Assembly (NCBI GenBank): GCA_003439945.1
Contig: QVRM01000959.1
Coordinates: forward strand, 1 to 64,000
Direction of reading: 5' to 3'
Length of the DNA stretch: 64,000 nt
Source of the DNA: Dermanyssus gallinae
Lineage: Eukaryota > Arthropoda > Arachnida > Mesostigmata > Dermanyssidae
Position 1 is the stretch's first letter; each line of letters opens with the position of its first letter. Of the stretch, positions 1 to 12,489 are shown piece by piece. The position numbers were made by a program, and so were the translations under genes. The notes below the pieces were generated by a model, which was given only the letters and a program-made list of their open reading frames with translations, did no database searches and had not been told where the DNA came from.

Positions 1-436
1 TTGATCAAATTGCAGCTATTGTCTCTTGTTATATTAACAGTTTACAGAAACCCCGATTGGAGGGTTCAGGTAAATTAGGTGTCATGCAGTGTTGACCGCA
101 ACGTTGACAAGTCTATGATTTACAAATTGCACAAGTTTTATAGCGAAACCCATGCACAGCGAGTCGAAGGGTAAGATGACGAGTCTCCAAATTGGGGTTC
201 TTCCACGTACCGTAGGTGAGGGCTGGCGTCACAAAGAACACTGGATCGAGACAGTCCAAAATCGTCTCGTAACTCAGAATGTGCTGTTTAGAAGCCTTAG
301 TGCAGCGACGTCTCTGTAAAAAAAGGTCTTTCAGGTATCAGTAAGGTTTGCCGGGTTTAGGTTAAACCATACCGCTTGTATCTCATGCCCAGCTACAGAG
401 CCTATCTTTATATCAAATAGCTGTATCCGCGGCTTC
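1..436. other. left edge of window, no gene seen
   Basis: Mixed-composition sequence. It may include the decayed 3' part of the LINE relic that follows, but no motif supports this. Confidence 0.4.
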
Positions 437-1430
437 TTAAAACAGCCGCACTGACCTTGGGATACTGTGAAATAATGATGATAAGAACCCTCGGATTCGT
501 TTCTTGACATACCGCGTAGAACACAACCCAGTAATGGTTAGTGTGACAACGAGGTAGGCGATGTGTTTCACATACTCGACAGGATTTCTCTGACGATGAA
601 GTCCACGATCACTCGCCGGCTCTCCGCGTCCCCTGAATTTAATAGCCTTTGTTTTATCTAGCAACAGCCAAGCCAATACGTAACTTTGTGGAGTTGCAAG
701 CGCCTGCTGAGTATCAAAACGGCTTCTGGAGAAAATGTCCAAGCCGTCGACGTAAAGCAATGCTTTGACTCACTTGTGTCGTTTAGTGATTACAAATGGT
801 AAGTCTGACGTGACTGCTTACCGAGTCATCTGTTGTAGTTTGAATTTCGATGAGATCACTGCTTTGCACGTTTGAGTGCAGTAGCACGTCTATTGAAGTC
901 AGATTTTTCGTACACCAATGCTATGGCACACAGAAACTGCGTCCGTCTGGTGGCCGCCATCTTGCAGAACTGCAGATGGCATGATTACCACCACATTATA
1001 TGTTTAAGTGGAAATTGTTATGAAATCGATGTATCGGACGTTACCACATACGCAAGTGCGTACTTGCTCGTTTGTCGAAACATCGTCACTACAATCAAGT
1101 GTCAACGTTAATTTTAGTCTACAAAATGACATGTGAACTTTTCTACTATACTGCCAATTCAGGGTGAATAAGCAAATCAAACAAAAACGGCATATAGGGA
1201 TAACCGTTTCCAGAAGATGATTGACCGTCTAGCAGAAAACCACTGGGCAAGCAGTCATTGTCGACTTTCTTCTTCTCCATGCTGATGCTTCGGCAAGCCA
1301 TCCAGGAGAGCGCCTTCAGTCGCCTGGTCAGTATACTTGCTAATAGCTTGTATACCACATTCTCCTTGGCAATACCACGCCAAGATGATGAATATAGTGG
1401 GTTACTTTTCAATTTCGCAATGACACTCAA
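437..1430 (-). mobile_element. decayed LINE (non-LTR retrotransposon) reverse transcriptase fragment
   Basis: Two minus-strand open stretches resemble LINE reverse transcriptase in the correct order. 1430-1146 reads WRGIAKENVVYKLLASILTR, like the RT motif near the start of the palm (YRGIxxxNxxYKxLxxIL). 760-437 reads LYVDGLDIFSRS, then ...LDKTKAIKF, like the catalytic box (YADDxxxFxxS) followed by the KTKxMxF motif. The second catalytic aspartate is glycine, and the frame is broken between 760 and 1146, so it is a dead relic. Clade (RTE, CR1, Jockey or other) cannot be told. Confidence 0.6.
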
Positions 1431-4400
1431 AATCCTTTGCCTCCATGCTTCGGGAAAGAATGCACTTTCTTGTTGTATCTTGTTGGATAGAGTGTGTATG
1501 CAGAACGGAAATCAGGAGAACCATAACTTAGAATTTTGCACTTGGTCTTGATTATTCTTCCTATGTAGAGAATTCAACTCGATTATTTAGCACAAACGTG
1601 AGCTCTCGTACACGGTAGAAAGTAGCCTCCAGACAATTTCAGAATTCCTACCATACTCAGATACTTGCATGCATCTTCTACATGCATCTGTATACTAGCT
1701 GTATTCGACGGGAGGAGAAGAACAAGAAGATATTATTTATTATTAGATGTCCGGTGAAGAACAAAAAAGATGATTTATTATTAGATTTCCGGCGTTTATG
1801 TATTTTAAGTATTGTGTCCGTTAGCCCTCGGTCTGCCCTATTTGCGAGTCGTTCAGACTTTTCGGGATAAGGTTGCAGCAGCAGGTCCCTGCGCTTCTGC
1901 AGAAGTGCCCTTGTTTGAGGATTCGTTCATTTTATGCAAAAGAGGCCGTCTCGTTATTGTTCGATACCACCATACATTGCAAATACGGTATTGCTAAATC
2001 TTCGCACCCCCTAAAATAAAAGGGGGCGCGAACGTGGAGATCTATTTAACAACTTTCAATTCACGTATTATGTTAGAAAGAATCCGGCCAGTGCCACCCA
2101 GCCAGGTATTTTCGGGCATACGTACCCGGCTGGCTACATACCATCAGCGTAGTCGAAACAAGATGAACGCATCCAGCTGCAGTTAGTTAATCTCTGTCCC
2201 CTCCGCTAGTCGTCTTGGACATACGTGGCATTTTAGTTATGCAGAACGCTCCTCTCAGAAGCAGCACCAGCAGCAGCAGTAACAGCAGTAGCTGCGCTCG
2301 AAGCTAATTAGTCACCTCTATCTAAAACATTGTAGATTTACAGGTTTGTTCGTCGCAGGCGTCGAACGCTACCGATATTCGATACTGATTAAGGTCGCTA
2401 AGAACTGAAGACACAATAAACTACAGTTCCTGCGTCTGTATCTACATACATACATGCACACGTGCGCAGGCGGGCTGACACGGCCTACTGCGTACCCGCG
2501 CACACAAACATGTACGCATGTCCTGCATTCCTACACGCAAATACAAACACGGTCACGATCAAGCAAGCGGGCAAGCTAGCAACTCATCGGACGAAAACAA
2601 CGTCGGCGCCAATTAATATAAGGAGACAACGGACGTTTTTCATACAGCAGGCAGCAACTACGCGACAACGACAATGGTCGACGTGAATTCCACAAGTGCT
2701 AACGTTGTGAGAGCGCGCCATCCTTCGTAGATTGCCCTTTCCTCCCCCCCGCCTCTCTCCGTTTCTCTATGGTTAACTTCCTCCCTTCTCTCTTGCCCTA
2801 TCATTGACTGCCCTTATCTCGCTTTCTCTCCCGTCCCGTCCCGGGTTTTGCTCGCTCTTTCTCTATTCCCCCGCCTTTAGCGGGACAGAGCAGTACCGAA
2901 GTGCTCGACAGAATCTAAATGGCTCGACGACGGACGAAGGAGACAGGCACTTGCATGCCGAAAAGAGGCTGACGCGTCAGGTATTCGCGCCGCCGCCGTT
3001 TGCGCCTCGTTCAAACCGTCCTGTTTTCCTGCAGCCCAAAGATCCTGAGCGCAACAACGTCGGCGCATACTGAGGTGGACTGTTGCGTTGTTATCAAGGG
3101 CACTATCAACATGGTCAGCATATCGGCCATCACCATCATCGCCTTCTTTGGTGCCATCTGGCAACGATCTAGCAGAAACAGTCCTAGCAGAGACTGCCTG
3201 ACTACCTCACTGCACCACCTCCGCCCTGGTGTCCAATCCTTTGTTTGTTGAACGCGCACTACAGTCACCGGCTGGAGGCCACGGGGGGGGGGCTCGTACG
3301 GCCGAGCGACCGTGCGCCTTGAAGGTCGTAACTTTTCAAACTTGTTCAAAAAACACTTGCCCGGTAGTCGGAACGTCTGCGATTAAAACTAGGCCGATAG
3401 CCTGTTGTAGGCCTTGCACACACACATGCAGGTGCTGCATAGCCACACCCGATAATCTGATCGCGGGTTTAATTGTGATCTACCAGCTGCCAGCTGCAAA
3501 CAGGCAGGCAGTACAGCCTCAGGTTCTCGTCTACTTATGTCGTGCCGCCGATCGGATTGCATGTTGTTGTCGTTGTTGTTGTTCTTGTTGTTGTTTTTGT
3601 TGATGTCGTTGTGCTTGTTGTTTTTGTCGTCATCGTCGTCGTCCAAATAGTCGAAGTGAAGACGAACTAGGTCACGGGCCAGAGTATTATGCCTGCGCGT
3701 CACCGGGCCACCAAATCCCCCTTTCGACGAATTGCTGCCTGGCGTGCGTAAAACGTCGGTCGGCCAATTGACGTGCCTTGCGTGCAACGTGCCATCCCAC
3801 CCCCTCCCTCCTTTTCTGTCTTGCCCCCGACACCAGCAACCACCATGAGCATCTAACGAGCCGGGTGATTAACTCGATTTTGATTCGATCCGGCTAATTT
3901 GCGTCTGGTGGCACGGAACGCCACCAACGAGCTTACGCATAGCTTTCGATACGCATAGATAGATAGATAGATAGATACAGATGCAGCAAATACACAGACA
4001 GACAGAAACATACAGACAAAGAGGCTAACAGAGAAGAGAGAGAGAGGTGGCTAAAAATAGCTGAGCGTCTGATGTCAACACTGGCCGGCTTACGCTTGTA
4101 TGCCTGCATACGCTTGTATCGGCTTGTTGCCACGCGTTTGAATGCCTACGCCATGCATTGGCATGTTGCAAGGCAAGCAGCGGCAAGCCAATAACGCATG
4201 CACGCATGCAGCAGGCCGAAAGATGTGCGGTGCAGTCATATAGACTTACTTGTGGTGTAAGCTTGTCAGCAGCGTCAGTAGCAACAGTCGGGTAAGTAGT
4301 AGTAGTATAGCGTAGTACTACTAGTAGAGGCCTGTTGGTCGGTCGGCGACGATGTTCTATGGCCGGCCCGCCGAATATCCCGGGGGGCGGCGACGCCCGT

Positions 4401-4789
4401 GGTGACAACAACAACGAGAGTGACATCTGCCAGTGATCTATACGAAGGGCACGCGTTCACACATAGCAGCATTCTCGCAGCATACCCCTTAGCGTGCCGC
4501 CACCCCCCCCCCCCCCCCCCACCACAACGCCTTAAACCACGTGCTAGATATGCCCCTCTCCGCCACTCGCCTGGCTGTGCTGCCCCGCTGCACGAGTCGC
4601 GATCGAGAGAGCAGAGCAATGTCTGGACACTGCCTGGGGATGGCTGCCTTCCGACTGCTTGCATTCCTCTTCTATCCAGTCGAGAACCAACCGCCGAATA
4701 TGGCTGGAATTCTTCAAATCGACTGTCCACGCGCCCTCTCGTCTGCAGGACAACATGAGCGCCCTAGGCAGCTGTTGTGGTCTTTACCT

Positions 4790-4900
4790 TTAGTTGTTGC
4801 TGTTGTTGTTCTTGTTAGTGTTGTTGTTGTTGCTGTTGTTCTTGTTAGTGTTGGTTGTTGTCATTGTTGCTGCTGCTGCCATTGTTGTTCTTGATGCCAT
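4790..4900. repeat. interrupted TTG (CAA) microsatellite
   Basis: Runs of TTG with CTG, CTT and AGT interruptions. The same repeat type recurs across the window on both strands. Confidence 0.85.
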
Positions 4901-6417
4901 TATTGTTAGTGTCGTCACCACTCAGGAGAGGAAGTCGACGAAGAAGCGAAGAGTCCTTGTCAACGCTGCACCGTCTCTCAACGCATCGCGCGTAGCGAGA
5001 GCGATCTGCCAACTGCAACACCACGTTCCACAAAGTACCGCTTGCAATGTGCACAACCACACTCAAACATGCACTCTTCTACTTTCACAAACCCGCATTT
5101 ATTACTTATTCATATATGTACAGACACAAACATAGGAAACGAGAGAGTAAGCAAGAGAAAGAGAGAGTTCTGATACACGTCGAGTGTGTTCCATATGTGC
5201 ATGGCTACGTACAAGATACGCCTTACATTCACGCCCGCCATGCATGCACCCGGTCGACGGTGCGTCCGGCCGTCATCGTGCAGAATGGCGCCGCCCCTAT
5301 GACGCGGCCGGCCCCAGCGAATGTGGCCCTCGGCACTCTGCCGAGATTACGGCGCGTCTCCAAATGTCCACAGGGATACGACAACGACAGCAATAGCCGT
5401 GGTGGCGATCCACATGATCACGCCCATGATGCGTTCGAAGCCATTTTGCTCAGAGAGGATCTGGCTGCGCGTCATCTGGCTTGGAATGCATGCATTCGCC
5501 ACGATCGACAGCTTCCCTGTAAGAACTGTAAGTGTTCCCTGAATTTCACCACCTCTCTCTTCGACGCCCTCCCCCCCCCCCCGTCCTCTCTCTTTCTTGG
5601 TTCACTTCTCGCGCTCTCTGTCTGCTTTCTCGCTCGTTCTTTACGGCGCCGATAGCTCTCCCGTTTTCCCGCTTTCCATTTCGCGCCGAGATGGAAATAT
5701 CAAGGCGGAATGTCGTCTTGCCAAAGACGGCATTCGAACAGCGATTGCACCACGAATTGAATCGACGGATGGCGTCGGCCGTCTTATTGAAATCGATCGT
5801 ATGGGGCTGGTGTGATTCGTACGACTCGACCGAATTCCTCGATGAAGGCACACTCGAATTAACTCAAGCGTGTCGTCATTGTTGTTGTTGTTGTTATTAC
5901 TATAAGTTTATTTTAAACGTTACAATTGTGAGGTGTGAACGTGTACTCCTTGTCTTCCCCTAACTCCTAATTATTATTCCATGGAACCGACGATTATTTT
6001 TATTATTACGCTATCAGCGAGCAAGGTTATAAATAATTACAAATTGACTCGTTGAATCTCAAATGCTATATTATAACGTTAATGTTTTGCTTGAAAAATC
6101 GCTTCAAAAGTGTGTTGGGCCTAGATCCGTACCACCGACTCCCGATTTGTGGGTCGCCATCTCCACTCCAGCACATAATAATACTCTACGCTATGACTTG
6201 AAATTGCATCCAGAGCCGCTAACTGTAGCTCCAAGATAGCTAATCATAAGTAGATGCAAAGCGAGCATGTTTTGTTAAGTTAAAGCGGCGGGACCCTGAG
6301 CTGCCGGTCCTGTACTAATCTTTGCAGAGCACATGCGGCAATAGCTTCAGGTTCTATTTATGTCTTTAATGACAGCCACCAGCTTTCTTCTAAAGCTATT
6401 ATCTCGACTCCTTGCCC

Positions 6418-6445
<28 letters not shown>
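6418..6445. repeat. TA dinucleotide microsatellite
   Basis: Uninterrupted alternating TA of 28 bp. Confidence 0.95.
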
Positions 6446-6448
<3 letters not shown>

Positions 6449-6872
6449 TTTTTGCTGTATAAACATTTGGATTTGCAAAGCATACTATGCAAATCAGCGT
6501 AGCTTTCACAAATCGGGAAATTCTAAGTGGTACGGCTATTAGCACTCGGATGTTACAAAATCGGAGCGTGCACAAACTCTTTTTCGTCGCATAAACATAT
6601 ATGGAGTATAGCAAATAATTAAGACCAGCCTAGGAAAATTATAAGTACTTGCAATAGGAAAAGGAATATTGCTGCTGGGCTGATTTCTAACATTAAGTTA
6701 TATTTATAGAAGAGTAGCCTCGTTTGTTTGCCTATACTGTTTTGCGGCGGGCAGCAGCTACGTTTAAATGCAACAAACTTTAGCGATTCTTATAAAATTC
6801 CTCTAATAATCTTTGTGACAACTCCAACTTTTGAGACACTCCCTTATTTGCCCTATCCTATGCTCCTACTAT

Positions 6873-7048
6873 AATTTCTACATTTATCGACATTTTCGTC
6901 AACGTAATGAAGCCCGTCTTTTATCGAAAGTAGCCTCTGGCGGCAATTCCCACACAAATGAATTTCTACATTTATCGAAATTTTCGTCAACGTAATGGAG
7001 CTCGTTTTTTATCGAAAGCAGCCTCTGGCGGCAACTCCCACACAAATG
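6873..7048. repeat. 88-bp direct tandem duplication
   Basis: 6873-6960 and 6961-7048 align end to end with only a handful of substitutions; both start AATTTCTACATTTATCGA and end CACACAAATG. The first copy contains TTCCCACA (reverse TGTGGGAA, a Su(H)-type core); the second has CTCCCACA. Confidence 0.92.
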
Positions 7049-8094
7049 ACTTTCTGCCGTTTCTCCAATTTCGCGTCATTAAACATAGCATGCTCAATGC
7101 CTAGCAGTAGGGAAAAGCTCCTTAATTTTAGAGACTACCATGAACTTTATTCTTAAGACTGTTACAGTTTTTTTAAAATCAAATTGAACTACATTTACGT
7201 TTCCAAGTTTTGTTCTTAGCGTCCCCCATTTTGGGTTTACTTACTTACTTAATCGACATCTATTTGCTTTTCACATCTTTTTTTCACTTAGTTTAGTGTA
7301 CGTCATCTCGTTTAAATCTGTACCACAGGGGTTGCGGTCTCTTCAAGTCGCGTAAACTACTACGTAATACGCAGTACAGCTCTGGCCATTTTAATTTGCT
7401 TCTAATTTCGACGGATTGCCTTCCGCTTTATCCGCTGTAAAGACATGCTTTAATTAAGTGAACTGTACAGTTCCACAGAGTCGCTTCGTTCCTTACTGTA
7501 TCCATATGCTGCTCAAACGAAGTTTACTCGCTCTCAATACCCATTTACTACTACTTCCATTAAACACAGCATTGTGTGCGCTCCCTCGCTGCAAATACTG
7601 TTACGGTTAAATATATTAAATATTAAACGCACACCATTCAGATCGAAACAGCGACACGGGGTAGAAGTGTAGAGGGACTATAAAGGTTCTACATCATTTG
7701 TGCGGTGTCAAGCCGTTTTTTACTGTTCTCGGTTACGTTGCGACCTTGATTCATGACTTGAACACATGTGAAACCCAAAAGAACTATTTCCCGCAAACCA
7801 GCAGTCCTGGAGTGTCACACATCTATACAGCTACATGATCGACCGATTGATTGACCAGTGTTCACAGTGTGCACGACAGGCACCCGACAGAATCACAAAC
7901 TGTTAAAATGGCATTTTTTTCGATACCATAAATACCATGTCGTCATTGAATTGATACGCCTCACGACGGTTCCAAGCCCATAGGGCACGGACAATAAACA
8001 CTTCCTAAACAAATGTTATAAAGATGCCATGTTGTACCAGGTCGGAAACAGAGGAGTCAGAATTTAGATTCAGAAAGAGCAGCAGCAGCATCCA
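7049..8094. other. AT-rich intergenic stretch
   Basis: No gene, RNA or recognisable repeat found. Confidence 0.5.
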
Positions 8095-8492
8095 GCTGTA
8101 CAATTTATTTTCAGCCTGACTCTCAGTCAACATTTAACGTCGACAGAATTGCTTCTGAATTGCTTTACGGTAAGACGGACAACCGCGTAAATACAAATGT
8201 GCAACGGCGGGGATCGAACCCGTTCTGCATGTGGCTATGTGTCTCTTCCGGTCACGAGGCGCCCGCATTTGCACCACGCCACCGGGCTCGACTCGAACTG
8301 TACCAAAAGATACTTTCTGGGCTGACTCTCCGCCAACATTTTACGTCCACAGAACCGCTTTCGCATTGCTTCATAGACGGACCTCCATAAATACAAATCG
8401 GTGCAACGGTGGGGCTCGAACCCGCGCACCTATGTGTCTCCTCCGGTCGCGAGGCGCAGACGAATGCACCCACCACGCCACTGGGCGCTCCG
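8095..8492 (-). mobile_element. two tandem tRNA-derived SINE copies
   Basis: Two units of about 200 bp (8095-8295 and 8296-8492) in direct repeat, each with a pol III type 2 promoter on the minus strand. Unit 1 has A-box TGGCGTGGTGC (complement of 8271-8281) and B-box GGTTCGATCCC (complement of 8210-8220). Unit 2 has A-box TGGCGTGGTGGG (8469-8480) and B-box GGTTCGAGCCC (8412-8422). A third unit seems to begin at 8493 (GGCTGTACAAAA) and breaks off. The head is tRNA-like but too degenerate in its stems to be a working tRNA. Confidence 0.72.
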
Positions 8493-11400
8493 GCTGTACA
8501 AAAACGTGCTAACTAACCCAAATAAAGTCTTCGGTCTATCTGTTGGTGTGCATGAGTTTGTGTGTGTGTGCTTGTGTGTTGGACGTCGTATGGTGGTGAC
8601 ATTGACGACCGCCAGGACAGTTTTTTGTCCCCCAAAGAAAACGACGTCTACCGCCAACCTTCCGCCGCTTCGGCCGCATTTATAGCGGTTGTGGTGCTGC
8701 TGCACCTACGTTATGATCTTCCTGATCCTGCTTGTCTCTCGCCGCCGTCGTCGTCGTCGTTGTCAGGACAGTCGGGGTCTGTCTCCGGCGTGGGTTAGAC
8801 CACGGTCGTCGGCCTTCCCTTCCTCCGTTCGCGCTTGGTTGCGTCGCTGCGTACGCGACGCGTTCGTGGACACTGCAAACGAGCGGTCACGAAGCTAGGC
8901 CATGCTTGCGGGCCTTAGGCCTTACTACCACCACTACTACCACCACCATCGCCACCACCATTACCAGTACCGCTAGCCGCGCTACTCCGCGCCGCTACTG
9001 CGCGAATAGACGGGAGATGCCCACCCGCTTGATCGGATGATCTTCAGCCGGTTCTCCCGTCTCATTGCCTGTCTCTCTGTCTGCCTGCCTGGCGGACAGT
9101 CTGTCTAACTGTCGCTCTGTGAGTTTGTCTGCCGCTCTCTATATCCCTCTCACCTTGTTTCCCTATCTCCATCTCCCGCACACACACTCTCTCTCTCTCT
9201 CCCTGTGTTCCTCTGTATCTCAGTCTGTTTGTCCAGCCAGGAGGCCGAGGAGCGCCACCTACGCTGCCGCAGCCGGCGCCACCGCCGCCCCATGGGCGGA
9301 GCCTCGACAGCAATGAGGCAGCCGACGATCTTCGTCCTCCGCCTCCTCCTCGTTCTCTTCCTCCCGAGTTTGTTGTTCTCGGCCCACTAGAGGCTGCTAG
9401 AGAGGGTCGCCCATACGATGGCCGCCCCCGCCTGCTCTGCTTCTTAGGACGCCCGCGTCACAGTCGGCAGCCCACTACTTCGACGACGTGGACTGCTGCT
9501 GCTGCTGCTGCGGCTGTAACTGCTGCTACTATTTCTATTTCGTATTGAAGAGCGAGTTGCAGGAATAACAACGGTTCGGTAGGCCGAGCTTCGGCGAGAG
9601 CTAGCCAAACAAAGATAATGCGCGAGAGGGGTGCGAAGATAGATGATGATGATGATGATAGTAGTGATAATCATGATGGTGATGATGCTGGTGGTGATTA
9701 TGATGATGATGCTGGTGGTGATTATGATGATGATGAGAAGGAAAAGGAGCACCACAAAACTATCCTACTGTACCACGACACAACTTCTCCTGCTCCTACT
9801 ACTACGCCTACTACTACCATTACAGCTACTACTACTACTACCACTTCTACTATTACCATTACAGCTGCTGCTACAATTACTATGACTACTACTACTACTA
9901 CTATTACTACAGTTACTACTACGTTTACTACTACTGCGTACTACGACATCTCGATGGTGACGACGCCACTACGCTCCGCCCATCTCCGGCGGTGGCGGCG
10001 GCAGCGGCGGCCGGCGTTCGTCAGGAAAAGGCTCCCGAAACGGCGGCGCGATAGCGGTGGCGGCCAGCTTTTGAAAGCTTCTGCTGACCTGCGCTTGCGC
10101 AGGCGGCCTGCAAACTCCGACCAGCAGCAGCAGCACTAAACCCGCCGTTGTCGCTGCTGCTGCTGCTATGGCCGCTGCAGCTGACAGCTAGACTAAGCTG
10201 GCTACGCTAGGTTCGGCTCGGCTGGCCTGGCCTGGGCTGAGTCTGCTGCGCGCCGAGTTGCCCAAGCCGGAGTTCGCGCGCGCGAGTGGCGACCGGACTG
10301 ACAGACGCACAGACAGACAGAACGGACGAGCGGACAGAACGGACGAGCGGACGAACGGACGAAGAAGAAGAGGAGAACAAAGAAGAAGAAGAAGAAGAGA
10401 GCAACGAGCGGGACACGAACCCACACGAAACTCGACCTGCCACTGAGCATCGCCAGCGCCGATCGCTAGCATCGCGCGCTCTATAGCAGGACTACGAACG
10501 CCCCGTCACCTATGTAGTCAAGCCAGCCAGCCAGCCAGCCAACCATTCAGTCAGTTAGTCAGACAGTGATTCGAGTGAGCGAGCAGTTGATCGGCTTGTT
10601 GGTCGGTCAATCAATCGCGCAATCCCTGAGCGATCCCTGAGAGTCAGGGCCACTCAACAACAACAACAACACCAGCACGAGCACCAGCATCAGCAGCAAC
10701 AACAACAACAACAACCCAGCAAGCACCACATTGGCTCAACTCGATTGATGTCGATCTAGACCGCCAGCCGCTCAGCGTGACCCATAGGCGACGAGGAGCG
10801 ACACACGGAGCTCTAGTTCTGTAGTTCTCTTAGATCCTATAGTCTGATTACTATTTCATAGGCCACACGTCTAGGCCACATTCGGGCGCGACCCCTTCAC
10901 GACTATTTGGGGTAGTAGTCGTCGGTAGCTGTTGAACCTAGAGCTAAAGCTCGTGCAACTGTCGTTGTTGGTGCACAGTGCTAGTCAACTGACTAGAATA
11001 GGAACTTTAGCAGCAGCAGCAGCAACAATAACAACAACAATAATAACATTCTCATCAGTGCCATCTGTGTCGCCTTCATCATCGCCGCCACCAGTTCGCC
11101 GTCGTGTGTTCGTTTGCCGTCATCAGCGGGCAAAACAAACAACTTGAGCCGCAGTTCATTACGTACTGTCCTCATCGGTGCTCGGGCTTGCCGCGCCTTG
11201 GCCGAAACGAGTGCAGTTTGACTTTTTCTATTCTTTCGTGTGCTAGGGCTATGACTCGTTGTCGACCACAAACGTCTAACTGTCTAAACTCGGAAAAAGG
11301 GCAATTGAATGCACAATTTCCTACACTCTAGCCAGACTCCTATTGACCACCAGATTGCCTATGCAGTAGTCACCAGTGTGGACGGACGAATTCATCCGTC

Positions 11401-12304
11401 AGAGTGTGAGAGAGACAAGTCAACGAAACACGGAAGATCGTGCTTATGTCCAGCGGGCCAACAGGCGCGTGACCCGTGTCATCTAAACAGATCCGTGTCA
11501 TCTAAATCAATCCGCTTTTGCATGTAGGGGTTCGTGTCTGTGGGGTGTGCGGTGTGGGGCTGAATCTGTGCGTGTGAACATTGTGTACACTTAAGTAGAC
11601 GTGTGTGTGTGTGAACACTTGGTTGCAGGACTAGTCAGTGGCAACAGGAACAACAACAACAACAACAACAAATGTCTTTATCAGACCCTGCGAGCAGTCA
11701 TAGCGCGTTTGTGTCCGAATGTGTAAGGCGCAGCCAACGAAAAGCCAAAAACCAATCAGAAAACGTATAAAAGTAACAAGATAGAGACGACAAAAAACGT
11801 CACATTTTTGCGTTCCATCCATGAGTGTCTATTCATGTGCGAATACGTCAGTGCTGTGCTGTGTCTTCAACGGTTGCTGGCGCACTACCGCTGAAATGTG
11901 TATGTCAAACCGCTGATAACCAGACCGCTGAATGAACGAATCAATAACTCCAATGTTCACGGGACAATTAGCGCCGCTATAGAGACTCGCCAACAACGCT
12001 TAGCAGAGCATCGCTAACGTCCTTTCTCGCACCTCTCTGTCCCGTTCTGAATCGTTCACGTCGATCATCGTCGACGTCTTCCGACTTCGCTATTCCCCTC
12101 AAGTTTGCCCTTCAGTCTTCTGTCGTCGTCAATTGTCGTGTCGCCAGGCGAAGGCAGGCTCGCACTTATTCGTCTATATATATATCTATATATCTAGAAA
12201 GTAGCTTTAGTTTCGCCGTATCTATCTATCTATCTGTATATCCCTTCTTGCCGCCACGTCGCCTCTCGCCGCCAGTACTGCTGGAGGCGCGGCCGGTCAG
12301 CTCG
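8493..12304 (+). promoter_or_regulatory. probable vg promoter and 5'UTR region, low-complexity
   Basis: GC-rich, repeat-dense DNA directly before the vg start. Holds a pyrimidine-rich tract (9060-9230), GAT/GGT and ACT trinucleotides (9636-9935), a GGAC/GAAC-type minisatellite (about 10300-10360), CAA/CAG runs (10655-10722, 11007-11045) and a TATATATC/TATC run (12174-12240). No convincing TATA box with initiator, and no upstream coding exon. Extent and start site are inferred from position only. Confidence 0.35.
9636..9935. repeat. GAT/GGT then ACT trinucleotide microsatellites
   Basis: 9636-9740 is GAT-rich with GGT interruptions; 9790-9935 is ACT-rich. Open frames across them encode only homopolymers. 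Confidence 0.88.
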
Positions 12305-12313
12305 ATGCGATGA
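12305..12313 (+). promoter_or_regulatory. minimal uORF overlapping the vg start codon
   Basis: ATGCGATGA: an upstream ATG, one Arg codon, then TGA whose first two bases overlap the vg ATG (12310). The upstream ATG has T at -3 (weak), while the main ATG has G at -3. Leaky scanning or termination-reinitiation could tune Vg output. It matters only if the transcript starts upstream of 12305, which was not shown. Confidence 0.45.
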
Positions 12314-12489
12314 GTTGTATGGATGTGATGTACCAGCCCTATTCCGCCGCCTACTTCTCGGGCTATCAGCGGTCGGGCCCCAGTGCTTCAGCTGCCAGTC
12401 ACCTACCGGGGACGAGCGGTTACTTTCTTGGCGGGGGACCCGCCAGTCCCCAGGACTACAACGCTACGACGCCGGCGTTCGACCACAAG
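12310..12489 (+). CDS. vg: vestigial coding exon 1 (residues 1-60)
   Basis: Encodes the N-terminus. MSCMDVMYQPYSAAYFSGYQ matches the short conserved start of arthropod Vg (SCxEVMY followed by tyrosine-rich sequence). The rest is rich in Gly, Ser, Pro and Ala. The exon ends ...FDHK at AAG|GTGATT, a usable donor in phase 0. The same frame stays open after the donor only to a TAG at 12532, so the exon must be spliced to reach the TONDU domain. ATG 12310 is chosen because it gives the family N-terminus and has G at -3. A weaker ATG lies 5 nt upstream in another frame. Confidence 0.92.

Larger units (their letters stand above)
1431..6872. other. upstream non-coding flank
   Basis: No protein-like ORF. 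Open frames of 100-200 codons in 3200-5650 are low-complexity or compositionally biased and show no domain. Contents: TTG/CAA microsatellites (3562-3640, 4790-4900), an 18-base C run at 4503-4520, a perfect GAATGCATGCATTC palindrome at 5484-5497, and a TA repeat at 6418-6445. From about 5900 the DNA turns AT-rich. Confidence 0.6.

Noticed and set aside
5047..5655. 202-codon open frame on the + strand
   Set aside because: Biased composition, no domain, no splice or start context, and it runs through a poly-C and pyrimidine stretch.
12174..12240. TATA-like promoter just upstream of vg
   Set aside because: It is a TATA/TATC microsatellite with no initiator or downstream element at a fitting distance.
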